Numbered from the stretch's first letter, positions 17,929 to 26,317 are shown. The stretch is DNA of 41,645 bases from Thermoguttaceae bacterium (GCA_017408405.1 JAFQUP010000149.1:1-41645), one strand, 5' to 3'. Notes: a model not told the origin generated them from the letters alone. Program-made: numbers and translations.

Positions 17929-19105
17929 GAATCTCCTCCCCTCTATATTTCGCGATCGCCGCGCAGTCTTTATCGCCGCGTCCGGAAATCGTCACGACGA
18001 TGAGCTTCTCTTTTTCCATGGACGAAGCCAGTTTTACCGCATACGCGACAGCATGTGCCGACTCGATCGCCGGAATGATCCCTTCTGTTTTGGAAAGGAA
18101 TTCAAAAGCATTCACCGCCTCTTCATCCGTCACGGGCACGTATTCCGCTCTCCCAATATCGTGCAGCTGCGCGTGTTCCGGACCAATTCCGGGATAATCA
18201 AGTCCGGCGGAAATTGAGTAAACGGGCGCTATCTGTCCGTACTCATCCTGACAAAAATACGATTTCATCCCATGAAAGATACCGATTTTTCCAGTATTAA
18301 CCGTCGCGGCCGTCTCGAAAGAATCGATCCCTCTCCCCGCCGCTTCACAGCCGATGAGCCGGACCTGAGGATCAGCGAGAAAATGTCGAAAACTCCCAAT
18401 CGCGTTGGAACCGCCTCCGACACAGGCAATAACGGCATCGGGCAGCCTGCCTTCCTTTTCAAGAAGCTGCTCTTTAATCTCTTTGGAAATGACGGCCTGA
18501 AGATCCCCGACGATCCCAGGAAACGGATGCGGCCCCATCACAGAACCAAGACAGTAGTGCGTATCACTGATTCGGGAACTCCACTCCCGCATGGCCTCCG
18601 AAACCGCGTCTTTAAGAGTAGCCGTCCCGGTCTTCACGGAAACGACTTCCGCTCCGAGCAGCTTCATTCGGTAAACATTCAGTGCCTGTCGTCTGGTATC
18701 TTCCTCCCCCATGAAAACGAGACATTCCATCCCCATCAGAGCCGCCGCGGTCGCCGTCGCGACGCCATGCTGCCCAGCTCCGGTCTCCGCGATGAGGCGT
18801 TTTTTACCCATTTTTTTCGCGAGAAGAGCCTGGCCCAGCACATTGTTGATCTTGTGCGATCCGGTATGGTTCAGATCTTCCCGTTTCAGATAAATTTTCG
18901 CCCCGCCGAGCGTTCTGGTCAGTTTTTCCGCAAAATAGAGCCGGGAGGGACGTCCCGCGTATTCATGAAGAAGCGTTTCCAGTTCTTTCACGAATTCCGG
19001 ATCTTCCCGAAAATGCTCGTATGCTTTTTCAAGCTCAATGACGGCATTCATGAGTATTTCCGGAATGTACTGCCCGCCATGAAGACCAAATCTTCCTTTC
19101 TTCAT
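17921..19105 (-). CDS. trpB: Tryptophan synthase beta subunit
   Basis: PLP enzyme joining indole and serine to make tryptophan. 394 residues from [20 protein letters not shown]. The PLP lysine is in [19 protein letters not shown] follows, and the glycine-rich phosphate loop is [17 protein letters not shown] lies near the C-terminus. The frame is open upstream, but GAAGGGGG eight bases before 19105 and the family's own N-terminus place the start here. The N-terminal wording recalls clostridial TrpB. It lies first in trpB-trpA, behind a T-box leader. No trpE, D, C or F is in the window, so the operon is only the last step of the pathway and could serve indole salvage. Confidence 0.94.
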   Translation of the reverse strand: MKKGRFGLHGGQYIPEILMNAVIELEKAYEHFREDPEFVKELETLLHEYAGRPSRLYFAEKLTRTLGGAKIYLKREDLNHTGSHKINNVLGQALLAKKMGKKRLIAETGAGQHGVATATAAALMGMECLVFMGEEDTRRQALNVYRMKLLGAEVVSVKTGTATLKDAVSEAMREWSSRISDTHYCLGSVMGPHPFPGIVGDLQAVISKEIKEQLLEKEGRLPDAVIACVGGGSNAIGSFRHFLADPQVRLIGCEAAGRGIDSFETAATVNTGKIGIFHGMKSYFCQDEYGQIAPVYSISAGLDYPGIGPEHAQLHDIGRAEYVPVTDEEAVNAFEFLSKTEGIIPAIESAHAVAYAVKLASSMEKEKLIVVTISGRGDKDCAAIAKYRGEEIHE

Positions 19106-19221
19106 AGAATCACCCCCTTCTCGTTTTTTTCCAGAACAGATACCAGGAAACAGCAATCTGAAGAACGTTTTCTTCGCTTCCTCAAGGGAGTAGAAAAAGT
19201 ACAGAACGGCAGGAAAATCAT
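19102..19221 (-). CDS. Possible 39-residue leader ORF coupled to trpB
   Basis: An ATG at 19221 is preceded by GGAGGTG with ideal spacing (five bases from GGAGG). The frame runs 39 codons and its stop TGA overlaps the trpB ATG as ATGA. The peptide starts MIFLPFCTF and is rich in Lys/Arg in its middle; it has no tryptophan, so it is not a classical Trp-codon attenuator peptide. It lies after the intrinsic terminator, so it would be translated only on read-through transcripts and could hand ribosomes to trpB. It is also possible that the open frame is chance. Confidence 0.4.
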   Translation of the reverse strand: MIFLPFCTFSTPLRKRRKRSSDCCFLVSVLEKNEKGVIL

Positions 19222-19239
19222 ACGCACCTCCATAAACGC

Positions 19240-19273
19240 AAAAAAACTCTTCCGACTCTGTCAGAAAAGTTTT
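19240..19273 (-). terminator. Intrinsic terminator inside the trpB leader
   Basis: On the reverse strand a 10- to 14-bp stem with two G-U pairs (19273-19260 with 19256-19243) closes a three-base loop and runs into T7 (19246-19240). It lies between the T-box and the short ORF, so full-length trpBA message must pass it. It is a good candidate for the regulated termination point. Confidence 0.7.
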
Positions 19274-19321
19274 CCACCCACGAAGGTACACTATCCCCTG
19301 ACAGAATCACTCCATAATTCC

Positions 19322-19600
19322 ATCAAGGACGAACAAAATACGCTGTTCACGCACGTATTTCATCCGCGGTGCCACCTTGATTCGCAGCCGCGACAGCTGC
19401 GCTCTCGACAGGATACCAACATATCCCCGGCAACTGACGTATGCCAACACGTCGCAGAATACTCAACACAGGAACCCCGCGTTTTTGACTGCGCCCTCAG
19501 CGGTCCATTTGCTGAACTGGGATCTGTCCGGCTCTCACCATCCCGAACTCTCTGTGAAGCCATGATCAGCTTTATCTCCGCCTCAACGGTTTCTTGATTT
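19322..19600 (-). promoter_or_regulatory. T-box riboswitch, tryptophan specifier (trpBA leader)
   Basis: On the reverse strand the leader carries the hallmarks of a tRNA-sensing T-box. An AGAGAG segment is followed by GGGATGGTGAGAGCCGG (distal Stem I, about 19544-19522). A specifier-like AAATGGACCGCTGAGG has codon TGG at 19507-19505 (Trp). The T-box sequence AAGGTGGCACCGCGG lies at 19378-19364. The competing helix ATCAAGG (19381-19375) with CCTTGAT (19328-19322) matches the usual terminator arm position, but no T run follows it. Uncharged tRNA-Trp would be expected to stabilise the antiterminator and raise trpBA expression. T-boxes are mainly Firmicute elements. Confidence 0.85.
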
Positions 19601-19606
19601 TCAGAC

Positions 19607-19634
19607 ATTATACCACGATCCTCTGCTTTGTCAA
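19607..19634 (-). promoter_or_regulatory. Consensus promoter of the trpBA operon
   Basis: A perfect -35 TTGACA (19634-19629) and a perfect -10 TATAAT (19612-19607), spaced 16 bases, lie directly upstream of the T-box leader on the reverse strand. Such a strong promoter fits control by attenuation rather than at initiation. Confidence 0.85.
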
Positions 19635-19692
19635 CAGTCTTTCGAGGAAAATTTCAAGAAATAAAAAAGGCCGGTTAAAAAACCAGCCTGAA

Positions 19693-19766
19693 TACACCCT
19701 ACAGGGTTCGAACCTGTAACCTTCGGTTCCGTAGACCGATACTCTATCCAATTGAGCTAAGGGTGC
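19693..19766 (-). tRNA. tRNA-Arg (anticodon ACG), copy 2
   Basis: 74 bases forming a full cloverleaf: acceptor GCACCCT with AGGGTGT, D arm GCTC..GAGT, anticodon loop CTACGGA giving ACG, T arm with GGTTCGAACC. The 3' CCA is not encoded. It is identical to the upstream copy, and ends 59 bases before the -35 of the trp promoter. Confidence 0.95.
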
Positions 19767-19854
19767 TTCCGAACATTTACTCATAAAGAGCAAACGCAGA
19801 ATTTGAAAAGGAGAAAAGATATATACAATCAACTTCCTCAAAGGAGTTAGTGAA

Positions 19855-19928
19855 TACACCCTACAGGGTTCGAACCTGTAACCTTCGGTTCCGTAGACCG
19901 ATACTCTATCCAATTGAGCTAAGGGTGC
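19855..19928 (-). tRNA. tRNA-Arg (anticodon ACG), copy 1
   Basis: 74 bases, identical to the copy at 19693-19766, transcribed first. A promoter lies 37 bases upstream. Between promoter and tRNA a GGGG-TTT-CCCC mini-hairpin (19949-19939) may mark the 5' leader removed by RNase P. CCA is not encoded. Confidence 0.95.
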
Positions 19929-19964
19929 GTTGATTCACGGGGAAACCCCTCAAAGAATACGCAA

Positions 19965-19999
19965 ATTATAGCACGTTCATCAATGTTTTCAAGGGGGGG
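19965..19999 (-). promoter_or_regulatory. tRNA-Arg promoter with abutting C7 tract
   Basis: On the reverse strand CCCCCCC (19999-19993) runs directly into the -35 TTGAAA (19992-19987); after 16 bases comes the -10 TATAAT (19970-19965). The same C-tract arrangement recurs before tRNA-Pro, pckA and prs. Confidence 0.8.
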
Positions 20000-20011
20000 C
20001 ACCGTGATTTT

Positions 20012-21001
20012 TTAAAGAAATTTTCCATCGTTTAAAAAAGCTCGGACATTTTCAAAGGTTTCAATTCGATTTGGGATAGCGGAATGGCTTCCTTTGATTT
20101 TCATCCAGTCCTTTTCACCGTCCAGGTGAGTCGTGGAAACGGGAAGTACCGCGTCACTTTCCTCTCCGTAAAAATCCTCGCCTTCTTCCACGCCCGCGAT
20201 CACGCCGAAATCACACTTTGGAATGCCGAACTTTTCTTTCATCTGCTTTCCGTTCATCGAGAGATCATCCAACGGCGCGAAAAGCAGCCCAATCGGTCCC
20301 ATATTATGCGTCATGGCAATTGAGGACCCCTGGTTTGGCGGACAAAGCTGAACCAGACGTCCGATTTTCGGGTCATCCGCCGGAGACGTTCCGTCTTCTC
20401 TCGTCCACTTTCCAAGCCAGCAGCGCAGGACAATCGCTCCCATACTGTGACCAACAAAATCTATTTTCTCGACCTTATCCAACTCCAGAATCGGACGTAT
20501 CAAAAGATCAAACTTTTCAACCTGTTCCCCAACCGTCAAAAACAACGAGGGATATGCCGCATTAATGACAGCGGAATACTCCCCCTGTTTCCGAAACCAG
20601 AGAGCCATATTTTCCAGAAGAATGGGGCCGGAAGCAAATCCATGAAGTAAAACAAGAATTTTTCCTGACATCGGCGGAATGGCAAGCTGCTCACGGCGTT
20701 TGGCAAGCACCTTCTCACAAAACTCCCGACTCCCGGCAGCTCGACAAACTGCCGCCGGATCAAGAAGACGGTATTCTCCTGTCAAGATGGAGTGCTGAAT
20801 ATGCCATTCCTGAAAAAAAAGAACATCCTGCCACAAAAATATTCCGCCAGTAGTCTGCGTTTCAGGTACCGCGTCCTGTCCGGGGAAAAGCTGGGCCGAA
20901 AGCACGGATTGAAAAGAAAATAACGCAGTTAAAAGCAGCGAGAGTATTCCCGCGGCTGAAACAAGGTTTAAAAAAGGAATTCCAATAAAAAATCGGGACA
21001 T
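20012..21001 (-). CDS. Exported alpha/beta hydrolase (lipase/esterase-like)
   Basis: A 329-residue protein starting MSRFFIGIPF with a signal peptide or anchor (about residues 5-36, possible cleavage after SVLSA). Lipase-like core: LVLLHGF with His120-Gly121 (oxyanion region), GHSMGA with Ser186, EESDAVLPVS with Asp283, and GSHSAI with His306, a complete Ser-Asp-His triad. CPPNQGSS resembles PGAP1-like and triacylglycerol-lipase-like hydrolases. The frame opens at 21196, but the extra 65 residues look non-native and lack a ribosome site, so I prefer the start at the signal peptide; no good SD precedes it either. It sits downstream of the secreted sialidase on the same strand. Confidence 0.75.
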   Translation of the reverse strand: MSRFFIGIPFLNLVSAAGILSLLLTALFSFQSVLSAQLFPGQDAVPETQTTGGIFLWQDVLFFQEWHIQHSILTGEYRLLDPAAVCRAAGSREFCEKVLAKRREQLAIPPMSGKILVLLHGFASGPILLENMALWFRKQGEYSAVINAAYPSLFLTVGEQVEKFDLLIRPILELDKVEKIDFVGHSMGAIVLRCWLGKWTREDGTSPADDPKIGRLVQLCPPNQGSSIAMTHNMGPIGLLFAPLDDLSMNGKQMKEKFGIPKCDFGVIAGVEEGEDFYGEESDAVLPVSTTHLDGEKDWMKIKGSHSAIPNRIETFENVRAFLNDGKFL

Positions 21002-21265
21002 AACACAACCGTGATAAAAATCTCCAGCCAACTCCGCCAAATTCAGCCAGAATGAAAACCTCTCCGCGCCCGCGGCAGTCTCATCACGCTTAAACCTTAA
21101 TGGCAGAAACGCCTCAATAAAAAACAGGTTAAAAATCAAATGTGAACCAATCTCGGACCAGAATCCATCCGGAATCACCTTACGGACAGCAGGCATTCAG
21201 GGTCATTTCTCTTACTAAAGGCTTTCCCCAAAGCGCTTTCCAATGAGAAACTGTTTGGGGGAAGT

Positions 21266-22621
21266 TCAGTGAACTCCATCAACCCCCTCAAACCATTCCG
21301 GCCCAATGATTTTTCCCAACAGGTAAAATTTCTGGTCATTGTACCACAAAACACACTTTCCGTCCACCTGCGTGCAGCTTGCGTAGAAAGAGTTTCCTGA
21401 CGGACGGTCAATAAACAGTTTCGGCTCGGCAGTAAACCAAATCGGCTGTTTCGCGCCGGGCTGATATTTCCCCGCGATGAGATAAAGCGGACCTCGATTC
21501 TGCCACGGATTTTTGTTATTGAAGTCAAACTTGTTGTGAATCAGCGCGTAATAAAAACCGCTTCCCGCTTCGCACCCCTTCCAGTCATAAATGGGGCAGG
21601 GTGAAACAGGATGAAGGAACGGCTTGCCGCCGTCACGGTCAAGGAGTTTTTCCGGCGCGCTCCAGGTAAACCCGCCGTCAGTGCTGACGCTCCAGCAGGG
21701 ATAACCCGTTCCGGTTCGCAAAAGAACAAAGAGGCGGCCGTCGGGGAGTTTCACGATACCCGGTTCCTCGCAGTGAACCCCGGTATGGAGACAATCTTCT
21801 CCCGTCAAAACCCATTTCAGCACAAGCTCTTTTGGTTCCGGATCGTCATCAATATTCATAAAATGAATAAACTCGGTAACCGTGCGGTACTTATGGTGAT
21901 GCTCCGGCGCGGTGTAACGGGTGACCCCGACAAGATAATGCCCATCATTTCCCAAACGCAGTGGCCGCTGCCAAACGACCCATTCAGAGGGAATGGAGGT
22001 ATCCGACGAATCGTTCACCGAACGCGGTACCCCCGGAACCCGCTGCGGTTCAGACCAGGTCTCGCCTTTATCGTCTGAATAAATAGCGGTCATGACACCC
22101 GTGTGCTGCCGGTTCGTTGAAACCTTTCCCGGAACGTACTGATTATAAATAACATAAATTCTTCCAGACCTGCTAACCATCGGAAATCCCCAACTCGCGA
22201 TTGGAGTTTCGTCATTCATGGTTTTTGGTCCGGCCAGTACCTTTGGCTTACTCCAGGTCTTCCCCTTGTCATCACTTCGATAAAACGCGATATGCTGATC
22301 CAATGCCCCCTCGCAAGTGGCCTGACAGTCAACCGCGAACATGGTCCCGTCAACTCCGTCAAAGACCTGAAAATGGTCATTGTAGCAGTCGCCAAGTACC
22401 GTTTCATTCACTTCCGGTCGATAAACGACATAATCCGGCCTGGAATGGTAAAGATCCAGCGGATTCTCCGCCTTCTGCTTCTTTCTCCAGGCCAGTGTTG
22501 ACTCGATTCTTTTTTGGTATTCCGCTTTCCATTTATCCACATTCGCGCTCTGCTGCGCCGAAGCCATCCCAGCCGGAATCAAAAAAGAAACACAAAGTAT
22601 TCCAAGCCACCATTTTTTCAT
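21266..22621 (-). CDS. Secreted sialidase-family (BNR/Asp-box) protein
   Basis: 451 residues with a clear Sec signal peptide cleaved around ASA-QQ (after residue 22). Three Asp boxes of the S-x-D-x-G-x-T-W type, SDDKGKTW (116-123), SDDKGETW (182-189) and STDGGFTW (313-320), mark the six-bladed sialidase propeller. It is thus an exo-alpha-sialidase candidate acting in the periplasm or outside, on host glycans. The canonical N-terminal RIP arginine motif is not obvious, and many environmental Asp-box proteins use other substrates, so sialic acid specificity is unproven. Residues 25-60 form a charged linker. It probably shares a transcript with the exported hydrolase downstream. Confidence 0.8.
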   Translation of the reverse strand: MKKWWLGILCVSFLIPAGMASAQQSANVDKWKAEYQKRIESTLAWRKKQKAENPLDLYHSRPDYVVYRPEVNETVLGDCYNDHFQVFDGVDGTMFAVDCQATCEGALDQHIAFYRSDDKGKTWSKPKVLAGPKTMNDETPIASWGFPMVSRSGRIYVIYNQYVPGKVSTNRQHTGVMTAIYSDDKGETWSEPQRVPGVPRSVNDSSDTSIPSEWVVWQRPLRLGNDGHYLVGVTRYTAPEHHHKYRTVTEFIHFMNIDDDPEPKELVLKWVLTGEDCLHTGVHCEEPGIVKLPDGRLFVLLRTGTGYPCWSVSTDGGFTWSAPEKLLDRDGGKPFLHPVSPCPIYDWKGCEAGSGFYYALIHNKFDFNNKNPWQNRGPLYLIAGKYQPGAKQPIWFTAEPKLFIDRPSGNSFYASCTQVDGKCVLWYNDQKFYLLGKIIGPEWFEGVDGVH

Positions 22622-23029
22622 AAAAACACTCCTCTAAACAGGCGGGAAAATTCCCAATGACTTTGCTTCTCATCAGAAATCATCGAAAACAAAGACCGAA
22701 AAAAAGGTATGCGATAAGGCGAAAAAACCGCCTCTGGTCTTTTTATCTTTATTTTAACAAAAAAGTTTCATTTCGTAAAGAGCCGACAGACCAAAAACAG
22801 AAATAATTTAAGACATTCCTGATTCAGGTCCTAAATTCCAACGGATAAACGGATTAAGCCCAAAACCCCAAACAGAAAAAAATTCACAAAAAATTAAATT
22901 ATTTGACTAAATTATCCACTTTTTCTCTTTTTTTGCCGATAAACTTTAATAATATGGTATAATATACAGTCAGAAAATGTTTCCCCTTACCAGATTTAGT
23001 TTCAATTTAAACCTTTTCGTTTTTCAGGT
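22622..23029. other. Divergent intergenic region, sialidase / sugar transferase
   Basis: About 400 AT-rich bases. A nested inverted repeat, AAAGACC (22691-22697) / GGTCTTT (22736-22742) around AGGCG (22717-22721) / CGCCT (22729-22733), is followed on the forward strand by TTTTATCTTTATTTT. It looks like a terminator but no forward gene precedes it; on the reverse strand it would lie in the sialidase leader. The right part holds the sugar-transferase promoter. Confidence 0.5.
22933..22963 (+). promoter_or_regulatory. Putative promoter of the polysaccharide cluster
   Basis: A consensus -10 TATAAT (22958-22963) with a weak -35 TTGCCG (22933-22938) 19 bases upstream, about 65 bases before the sugar-transferase start. 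Confidence 0.45.
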
Positions 23030-23968
23030 ATGTCCACAGCAACGTCACCGATCAAAAATATCCCGATATCCTCGGGAACTGTTAAAGATCTCAATGGAGA
23101 AAAGTATTCCGTCGGTCTCGGCGCTCATGCTTTTCGTCCAGAGAAAGCATACGGCAACGCTTCAAACCTCACGGAAATGGAGCCTATCGTTCCATCCGCT
23201 TACTTTACGTGGCGTATCTGGTTTGACCGTTTTGTCGCGCTGCTTCTGCTTTTCCCCGGCCTTCCGATCATGGCCATGGTGACGATCCTGCTGTTTCTGA
23301 CCTCCGATGGTCCTATTCTCTATAAACAGCGGCGAGTGGGTAAAAACGGTAAAATTTTCACACTGATGAAGTTTCGTTCCATGATCCCGGATGCTGAAAA
23401 GAAAACGGGTCCGGTCTGGACAAGTGTGAACGACCCTCGAATCACCAAACTGGGCAAACTCCTGCGCGCTTCGCATCTGGACGAACTGCCGCAGATATTT
23501 AATGTTCTTAATGGTGACATGCTTTTAATTGGTCCGCGACCGGAGCGTCCTGAATTCACCTGCCATCTTTCAAAAGCTATCCCGGGCTATGACAACCGAA
23601 GTCTGATTCCCCCTGGAGTAACGGGACTGGCGCAGATCAATCTCCCGCCTGATACCGATTTGGAAAGCGTCCGTCGAAAACTTACTCTGGATTTGGAATA
23701 TATTAAGACAGGTTCCTTCAAACTGGATGTCCAGATTTTTGTCACGACCTTTATGCGCCTCTGTCTTTTGCCGAGTGATTTCTGCAAAAAATGGACGGGA
23801 ATTCAGCGTAATGTCGTCGTTCCGGAATATATGCGCGGCGGTGACGAATCCAATCCAATGTTTAAAACGTATACGGACGGAATCGCCATGCAGGAAAAAG
23901 CCGAACGGGAACGTCTCGAAAAAGAGAGTCTCGAGCAAAAGCAGACGGAAAAGGAACAGCAGGGGTAG
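23030..23968 (+). CDS. Priming sugar transferase (bacterial sugar transferase family)
   Basis: A 312-residue polyprenyl-phosphate glycosyl-1-phosphate transferase that should start a surface polysaccharide by loading a sugar phosphate on undecaprenyl phosphate. After about 60 polar residues comes one hydrophobic membrane segment (65-90, WFDRFVALLLLFPGLPIMAMV). The catalytic domain follows: GPILYKQRRVGKNGKIFTLMKFRSM, then LGKLLRASHLDELPQIFNVLNGDMLLIGPRP with its Asp-Glu pair, and PPGVTGLAQI. The C-terminal 35 residues are Glu/Lys/Gln-rich and likely coiled. It is the short, single-membrane-helix type, not the five-helix WbaP type. The SD is weak. First gene of a four-gene surface-polysaccharide group. 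Confidence 0.9.
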   Translation: MSTATSPIKNIPISSGTVKDLNGEKYSVGLGAHAFRPEKAYGNASNLTEMEPIVPSAYFTWRIWFDRFVALLLLFPGLPIMAMVTILLFLTSDGPILYKQRRVGKNGKIFTLMKFRSMIPDAEKKTGPVWTSVNDPRITKLGKLLRASHLDELPQIFNVLNGDMLLIGPRPERPEFTCHLSKAIPGYDNRSLIPPGVTGLAQINLPPDTDLESVRRKLTLDLEYIKTGSFKLDVQIFVTTFMRLCLLPSDFCKKWTGIQRNVVVPEYMRGGDESNPMFKTYTDGIAMQEKAERERLEKESLEQKQTEKEQQG

Positions 23969-24079
23969 TTTATCGGAGACTCGCGCGGAATTCTCCAGGT
24001 TTCTCTGAGATAAATTCAAATATAAATAAAAAACTTCAATATCCGTATTTTCAATACGATATTCAAGCAAAATAAAATT

Positions 24080-24107
24080 CCGGAGGATTTAAAATTCTCC
24101 GGCTTTT
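24080..24107 (+). terminator. Terminator after the sugar transferase gene
   Basis: CCGGAG (24080-24085) pairs with CTCCGG (24097-24102) around an 11-base AT-rich loop, followed by CTTTTTAATT. Being inside the cluster, it may reduce rather than end transcription. Confidence 0.6.
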
Positions 24108-24133
24108 TAATTAATAAAAAGGATTCCAAAGAG

Positions 24134-25000
24134 ATGTCTCAGGAACAGGTGCTCAAAAACGTATTTACGGTTGATGTGGAAGATTTCTATCAGGTCTCCG
24201 CGTTCGAAAAGTTTATTCCGCGTGATAGCTGGAAAGACTATCCGCAGCGGATTCTGGAGAGCCTCCCGATTATTCTTGACCTGTTGGACGAATTCCATGT
24301 TCATGGCACATTCTTTATCCTTGGCTGGCAGGCGGAACACCATCCGGAGCTGGTAAAAAAGATCTCCCAGGCAGGTCATGAAATTGGTTTTCACAGTTTT
24401 TCCCACTCACTCATTTATGAAATGACGCGCGATTCTTTTCGGGATGAGCTTCGACGAGGCAAAGTACTCCTTGAGGATCTCAGCGGACAGAAAGTTGAAG
24501 CCTTTCGCGCCCCCAGCTTTTCCATTACCAAAAAATCCCTCTGGGCACTGGACGTACTGGCGGAAGAAGGATTTCGACTTGATTCAAGTATTTTTCCTGT
24601 TATTCATGACCGTTACGGAATCCCGGACGCGCCGCGTGAGATTCATCTCCGTGAAACCGCTCACGGCAGTATTTGGGAATATCCCCCTTCCGCGGCGGCA
24701 ATTGGCTCCGTTAATTTTCCCGTTTCAGGAGGCGGTTATTTTCGGCTCTATCCGTATTTTTTGTCGAAGTATTTCTTGCGTCAAATCAATCAAAAGGAAA
24801 AACGTCCCTTCATTTTTTACGTTCATCCGTGGGAAGTCGATCCCAATCAGCCCAAACTTCCTTTTGGTTCAAAAGCCGTTCAATTCCGTCATCGAGTCGG
24901 ACTTGGCCGCAATCTGGCAAAGCTACGCAAACTTTTACGCGATTTCTCTTTTTGCACATTGTCCGAGGGAATTAATTACGAAATAAAGAAAATGGATTAG
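24134..25000 (+). CDS. Polysaccharide deacetylase, exosortase (PEP-CTERM)-locus type
   Basis: A 288-residue NodB-homology deacetylase. Motif 1 TVDVEDFYQVSAFE (about 11-24) gives the metal-site Asp residues. Motif 2 HSFSH is the metal-binding His pair. FRAPSFS carries the catalytic-site Arg/Pro. FYVHPWEVDP (about 229-238) is the late His motif. The DVEDFYQVSAFEKFIPR opening and the HPWE end are the features I associate with the deacetylase subfamily found in XrtA/PEP-CTERM exopolysaccharide loci. It has no signal peptide and probably removes acetyl groups from cytoplasmic or membrane-linked glycan intermediates. A possible AAAGG lies 12-16 bases upstream. Confidence 0.85.
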   Translation: MSQEQVLKNVFTVDVEDFYQVSAFEKFIPRDSWKDYPQRILESLPIILDLLDEFHVHGTFFILGWQAEHHPELVKKISQAGHEIGFHSFSHSLIYEMTRDSFRDELRRGKVLLEDLSGQKVEAFRAPSFSITKKSLWALDVLAEEGFRLDSSIFPVIHDRYGIPDAPREIHLRETAHGSIWEYPPSAAAIGSVNFPVSGGGYFRLYPYFLSKYFLRQINQKEKRPFIFYVHPWEVDPNQPKLPFGSKAVQFRHRVGLGRNLAKLRKLLRDFSFCTLSEGINYEIKKMD

Positions 25001-25033
25001 TATACTTAAAACCATTTTCGGAATTTCGTATTT

Positions 25034-26317
25034 ATGGACATTCTCTTCATTACCCATCGTTTTCCGCATCCGCCGAATCGTGGGGACAGTATCCGTTCCT
25101 TCCATTTTCTGGAACGCTTTTCCCGGATGGGGAATCTCCATCTCGCTACCCTCTATGACGAGGAACCGAGCGTGGAATCCCATCGCGTGTTAAATGAACT
25201 TTGCGCTGGGGTTCTCGCCTGTCGCTGGGGGCAGCACCGAAAATGGATTAAGGCCGGTATGGCTCTTCTGAGCGGACGAACCATGACCGAAGGGCTTTTT
25301 TTTAACCGTAAATTTCGGGCTGGGCTAAAAAAGCTCGTCTCAGAAAAAAAGTTCGACAGAATTGTGGTTTTCTGTTCCAGTATGTTCCAATACCTTGATG
25401 TCCTCACCGGAACCATCAACGAAAAAACGCCCGTTATCGTGGATCTGGTCGATGTGGACAGTCAAAAATGGTTCGACTATTCCTCCCAAAGCCGAGGCTG
25501 GAAAAAGTATGTTTTTCAGATTGAGGGAAAACGTCTTCGCCGTCTGGAACGCTGGATTGGAGCGGAATGCTCCGCACTCCTGGCAGTGACTCCTGAAGAA
25601 ATTGCCCTTTACCGCGATTTCGCGGGTGAAGAAGTTCTCTCAAGGCTTCATTCCGCGGCCGTCCCAAACGGCGTGGACACGAAGTACTTCGATCCGCAGG
25701 CTCCAGAACTTTCTGAAATTTCCGAGTTTCCGGAGCGTCTTGTCTTTGTCGGCGCGCTTGATTATCGCGCTAACGTGGAGGGCGTGGAATGGTTCGTGAG
25801 GAATGTTTTTCCCGAGTTGCGCAGAGACTTTCCAAACTGCGAATTTGATATAGTCGGCAGTCGGCCGGTTCCGCTACTGAAACATTTTTCAGAAACCATC
25901 CCCGGCATAAATCTTGCCGCGAGTGTCCCAGATGTCCGCCCCTACCTGAAACGCGCCTCGGTCGTGATCGTTCCGCTTCAGGTCGCGCGCGGACTCCAAA
26001 ATAAAGTCCTTGAAGCCTGCGCCATGGCACGCCCGGTAATTGCTTCCGACTGCGCGGCAGAGGGAATTCAAAACCGTACTGCGGAAGACTTTCTTGTCTG
26101 CCGTACCGCGACTGAGTGGAAAAGCGCGCTTTCTTTCCTGCTTCAAAATCCCGAAGTACGCGAAAAGTACGCCGGAAATGGCCGAAAAATGATCGAAAAG
26201 TACTACGCGTGGGCTGCCCAGCTCGATCGTCTGGAAAGTCTTGTGCGTGATATTCCAGAAGGAAACGGAATATCGAATACTCATTCCAATTCAAATCAAC
26301 CCCAATTTAACGATTAA
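25034..26317 (+). CDS. GT-B glycosyltransferase, PEP-CTERM/exosortase-associated type
   Basis: A 427-residue glycosyltransferase family 4/1-type protein. The N-terminal ILFITHRFPHPPNRGDSIRSFHFLERF (3-29) is the opening typical of the sugar transferases associated with PEP-CTERM/EpsH systems. The C-terminal Rossmann half starts near 238 (VFVGALDYRANVEGVEWF) and holds the donor-site segment VIVPLQVARGLQNKVLEACAMARPVIAS, with a Glu in the E-x7-E-like region. It should add a sugar from a nucleotide-sugar donor to the lipid-linked repeat unit on the cytoplasmic face. Thirty-three bases follow the deacetylase stop. There is no clear SD, so coupling to the upstream gene is possible. Confidence 0.85.
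   Translation: MDILFITHRFPHPPNRGDSIRSFHFLERFSRMGNLHLATLYDEEPSVESHRVLNELCAGVLACRWGQHRKWIKAGMALLSGRTMTEGLFFNRKFRAGLKKLVSEKKFDRIVVFCSSMFQYLDVLTGTINEKTPVIVDLVDVDSQKWFDYSSQSRGWKKYVFQIEGKRLRRLERWIGAECSALLAVTPEEIALYRDFAGEEVLSRLHSAAVPNGVDTKYFDPQAPELSEISEFPERLVFVGALDYRANVEGVEWFVRNVFPELRRDFPNCEFDIVGSRPVPLLKHFSETIPGINLAASVPDVRPYLKRASVVIVPLQVARGLQNKVLEACAMARPVIASDCAAEGIQNRTAEDFLVCRTATEWKSALSFLLQNPEVREKYAGNGRKMIEKYYAWAAQLDRLESLVRDIPEGNGISNTHSNSNQPQFND

Noticed and set aside
18272..19597. Long forward-strand open frame opposite trpB and its leader (441 codons)
   Set aside because: It is exactly antisense to trpB, whose protein is unmistakable, and its translation is Arg/Ser/Pro-rich without any domain. 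A shadow frame.
19608..19913. Reverse-strand frame repeating DRVSVYGTEGYRFEPCRVYS
   Set aside because: It is the translation of the two tandem tRNA-Arg genes.
20012..21196. Longer form of the exported hydrolase starting at 21196
   Set aside because: The extra 65 residues place a signal-peptide-like segment in the middle of the protein and have no SD; the start at 21001 is more natural.
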